8,622 nucleotides of DNA from JBCBSS01 sp039819065 (GTDB lineage Bacteria; Bacteroidota; Bacteroidia; Cytophagales; Cyclobacteriaceae), in assembly GCA_039819065.1 (NCBI GenBank), contig JBCBSS010000216.1, forward strand, positions 1-8,622, given 5' to 3'. Positions 7,424-8,622 of this stretch are shown here, in pieces. The notes under the pieces are model-generated. The model was not told the origin of the DNA and searched no databases. It was given only the letters and a program-made list of their open reading frames with translations. Made by a program: the position numbers and the translations under genes. Each line of letters starts with the position of its first letter. Position 1 is the first letter of the stretch.

Positions 7424-8356
7424 TTAATATTTTAAAACCCAAACTCCTTCGCCATAAGTGCCTCTGAGATCTGCTGCACCTCCTTCGGCATCAGCGAAAG
7501 TGTCATAGTCAGCAACTGCAACACGATAAAAGCGTTTTCCTCCAAACGGTGGAATGACTTTCGAGCTAACTCCTCCCAAACTCAATTCCTTAGCATAGTC
7601 AGTGGCAAGATCTCCATCGATGTTACTTGCAACAATGACATAGTAACGACCCGTACTTGAAGAAATTGTTTCGACAGTACCAGGTTCTGGAGCCTCTTCT
7701 TCTTCCTCTTGAGCTTGTTCAGCTGCTTGTTGCTCTTCTAAAAGCCTTTGTGCCTCAGCCTCTGCATCAGCAATCTTTTTTAATTCAGCCCTTGCAGCTC
7801 TTATTTGTGTGTCAGGACGTGTTTCGTCCTGCTTGGCATTTTTGGCTTCTTCGTATTTGGCAATAGATGCTTTGTACTTCTTGTCTTTGAATAATTGATC
7901 GGCCTCGGTTATCAGCGTATTGTACTGTTCCTTAGCTTCCTGCATGGGTTTCCACCATAGGAAAAAGGCCAATGCTCCGCCAACTAATACCAACAACAAT
8001 ATCAAGGTGATAATGAGCGGCGCGTTGCTCTTATTCTCTTTATCGGAACGATACTTGGGTGTGTACTCTGTATTCTCTGTTTGTTGATGTACTTCTTCAG
8101 GATGCTCGTAATCATCTTCGTAGTCATCACGATCATCAGAATCATCCCCATAAGATGAAGATGTTTCCTGCGTATCATCGTCAGCATCAAAGTTTGAAGA
8201 AAAGTCTACATCATCATCGTTACTGTCTTCCTCTTTCCGTTCAATAGGATCATAAGATATATCTGGTAAACCGAAATCATCACCAAACTCATCTTCATTA
8301 CCCTTATTTTTATTTTCGTTTTCTTCCTCCTCTTTATTATGATCTATATCACTCAT
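7424..8356 (-). CDS. Membrane-anchored SPOR-domain protein with acidic cytoplasmic tail
   Basis: Predicted bitopic inner-membrane protein that binds peptidoglycan through a C-terminal SPOR domain, a domain that generally recognises glycan strands lacking stem peptides at division sites. Residues 1-110 are a hydrophilic and very acidic tail (43 Asp/Glu). One membrane helix lies at about 113-134 (APLIITLILLLVLVGG and onward) and ends in WWK. Residues 140-175 resemble a single TPR-like repeat (EADQLFKDKKYKASIAKYEE), and 185-222 are an Ala/Glu/Gln-rich, probably coiled-coil linker ending in a Glu run. The SPOR domain spans about 236-310, from GRYYVIVAS through FYRVAVADYDTFADAE to VWVLKY. This order (cytoplasmic tail, helix, linker, SPOR) is that of FtsN and DamX, but I cannot assign orthology. 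It is the first gene of the operon, about 37-40 bases behind a predicted start site, and ends one base before exbB. Confidence 0.88.
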   Translation of the reverse strand: MSDIDHNKEEEENENKNKGNEDEFGDDFGLPDISYDPIERKEEDSNDDDVDFSSNFDADDDTQETSSSYGDDSDDRDDYEDDYEHPEEVHQQTENTEYTPKYRSDKENKSNAPLIITLILLLVLVGGALAFFLWWKPMQEAKEQYNTLITEADQLFKDKKYKASIAKYEEAKNAKQDETRPDTQIRAARAELKKIADAEAEAQRLLEEQQAAEQAQEEEEEAPEPGTVETISSSTGRYYVIVASNIDGDLATDYAKELSLGGVSSKVIPPFGGKRFYRVAVADYDTFADAEGGAADLRGTYGEGVWVLKY

Positions 8357-8400
8357 AGCTAACTTTTTAAGGTTGTGGTATTAGTCCAAATGCAATTTCA

Positions 8401-8430
8401 CAAAAATAACTGAATTTCCAAGTGAGACAA
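8401..8430 (-). promoter_or_regulatory. Bacteroidota-type sigma-A promoter for the SPOR-exbBD operon
   Basis: On the minus strand, TTG (8428-8430) is followed after exactly 19 bases by TATTTTTG (8401-8408), a perfect match to the Bacteroidota -33 TTG and -7 TAnnTTTG elements with their usual spacing. Transcription would start near 8393-8396, leaving a leader of roughly 37-40 bases before the ATG of the SPOR gene at 8356. The leader holds no obvious Shine-Dalgarno sequence, which is normal for the phylum. The site lies in the gap after the receptor gene, so the downstream genes can be expressed separately from it. This is a sequence match, not a mapped start. Confidence 0.75.
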
Positions 8431-8460
8431 GGCCTTCTACGGGCTTTAAACGACGTTTTG

Positions 8461-8500
8461 ACTGGTTTCGAGGGGAAACTCAGTGGTTTTTCTATATTTT
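8461..8500 (+). terminator. Hairpin between the receptor and SPOR genes, terminator-like on the plus strand
   Basis: ACTG-GTTTC (8461-8469) pairs with GAAAC-CAGT (8475-8484), with one bulged base at 8480 and the loop GAGGG. It starts 14 bases beyond the stop of the minus-strand receptor gene, where a terminator would be expected. However, the T-rich tail (GGTTTTTCTATATTTT) lies on the plus-strand side; on the minus strand the stem is followed by CAAAACG, with no T run. It may still act as a 3' end structure for the receptor mRNA or block antisense transcription entering that gene. Confidence 0.4.
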
Positions 8501-8622
8501 AGAAGCTGTAGGTAATGCCTGCCAATACTTGCAAACCTCTGGTCGGATAATTCAAAAGAAGTTGGTATTCGTTAGAAAAAATGTTGTTGAAAGATAGAAA
8601 GGCTGAAAACTGATTCGATATG
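8499..8622 (-). CDS. TonB-dependent outer-membrane receptor, C-terminal fragment
   Basis: This partial gene is cut by the window edge: only the last 40 codons and the TAA are present. The translation reads ISNQFSAFLSFNNIFSNEYQ, then LLLNYPTRGLQVLAGITYSF. This is the typical end of a TonB-dependent receptor barrel: an N-N-I-F-x-x-x-Y segment (the NLF..Y pattern of the second-last strand), Y-P-x-x-G (the usual P.PGR turn), and a last strand of alternating hydrophobic residues ending in Phe, the outer-membrane barrel insertion signal. Such receptors take up siderophores, cobalamin, glycans or other ligands with energy from ExbB, ExbD and TonB, genes for which lie just downstream. The substrate cannot be told from this fragment. 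Another beta-barrel protein is possible but less likely. Confidence 0.75.
   Translation of the reverse strand, partial: ISNQFSAFLSFNNIFSNEYQLLLNYPTRGLQVLAGITYSF

Overview
The window looks like ordinary chromosome from a member of the Bacteroidota, most likely a Cytophagales-type marine or soil bacterium; this placement is inferred from gene content. The clues are a DUF2911 lipoprotein, a secreted S9B prolyl peptidase, the Bacteroidota form of TrmB and ExbB, a TonB-dependent receptor, ribosome binding sites without clear Shine-Dalgarno sequences, and a perfect match to the Bacteroidota promoter consensus (TTG, 19 bp, TAnnTTTG). Every recognisable gene lies on the minus strand, so transcription runs from high to low coordinates.

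Reading in the direction of transcription: the right edge (8499-8622) holds the last 40 codons of a TonB-dependent outer-membrane receptor. A 142-bp gap follows, carrying a hairpin and the promoter. Then come six tightly packed genes: a membrane-anchored SPOR-domain protein (7424-8356), exbB (6745-7422), exbD (6353-6742), a TonB/TolA-like transducer with a highly charged linker (5446-6345), folC (4157-5434, TTG start) and trmB (3471-4136). The gaps between them are 1, 2, 7, 11 and 20 bp, so they very probably form one operon. An S9B dipeptidyl-peptidase IV-like enzyme (1149-3389) follows after 81 bp, and a DUF2911 lipoprotein (414-977) after a further 171 bp. A clear rho-independent terminator at 364-392 closes the run. 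The leftmost 360 bp hold no recognisable gene.

Functionally, the ExbB/ExbD pair is a proton-driven inner-membrane motor, and the TonB-like protein carries its force across the periplasm. The SPOR protein, translated directly upstream, should bind peptidoglycan, typically at division sites. The set therefore resembles either a TonB energising unit for outer-membrane receptors or a Tol-like envelope-constriction unit. FolC (folate polyglutamylation) and TrmB (tRNA m7G46 methylation) are housekeeping enzymes riding on the same transcript. The peptidase and the DUF2911 lipoprotein are exported envelope proteins. I found no mobile element, CRISPR array, RNA gene or clearly novel system. The most interesting point is the SPOR-ExbB-ExbD-TonB/TolA-like grouping.
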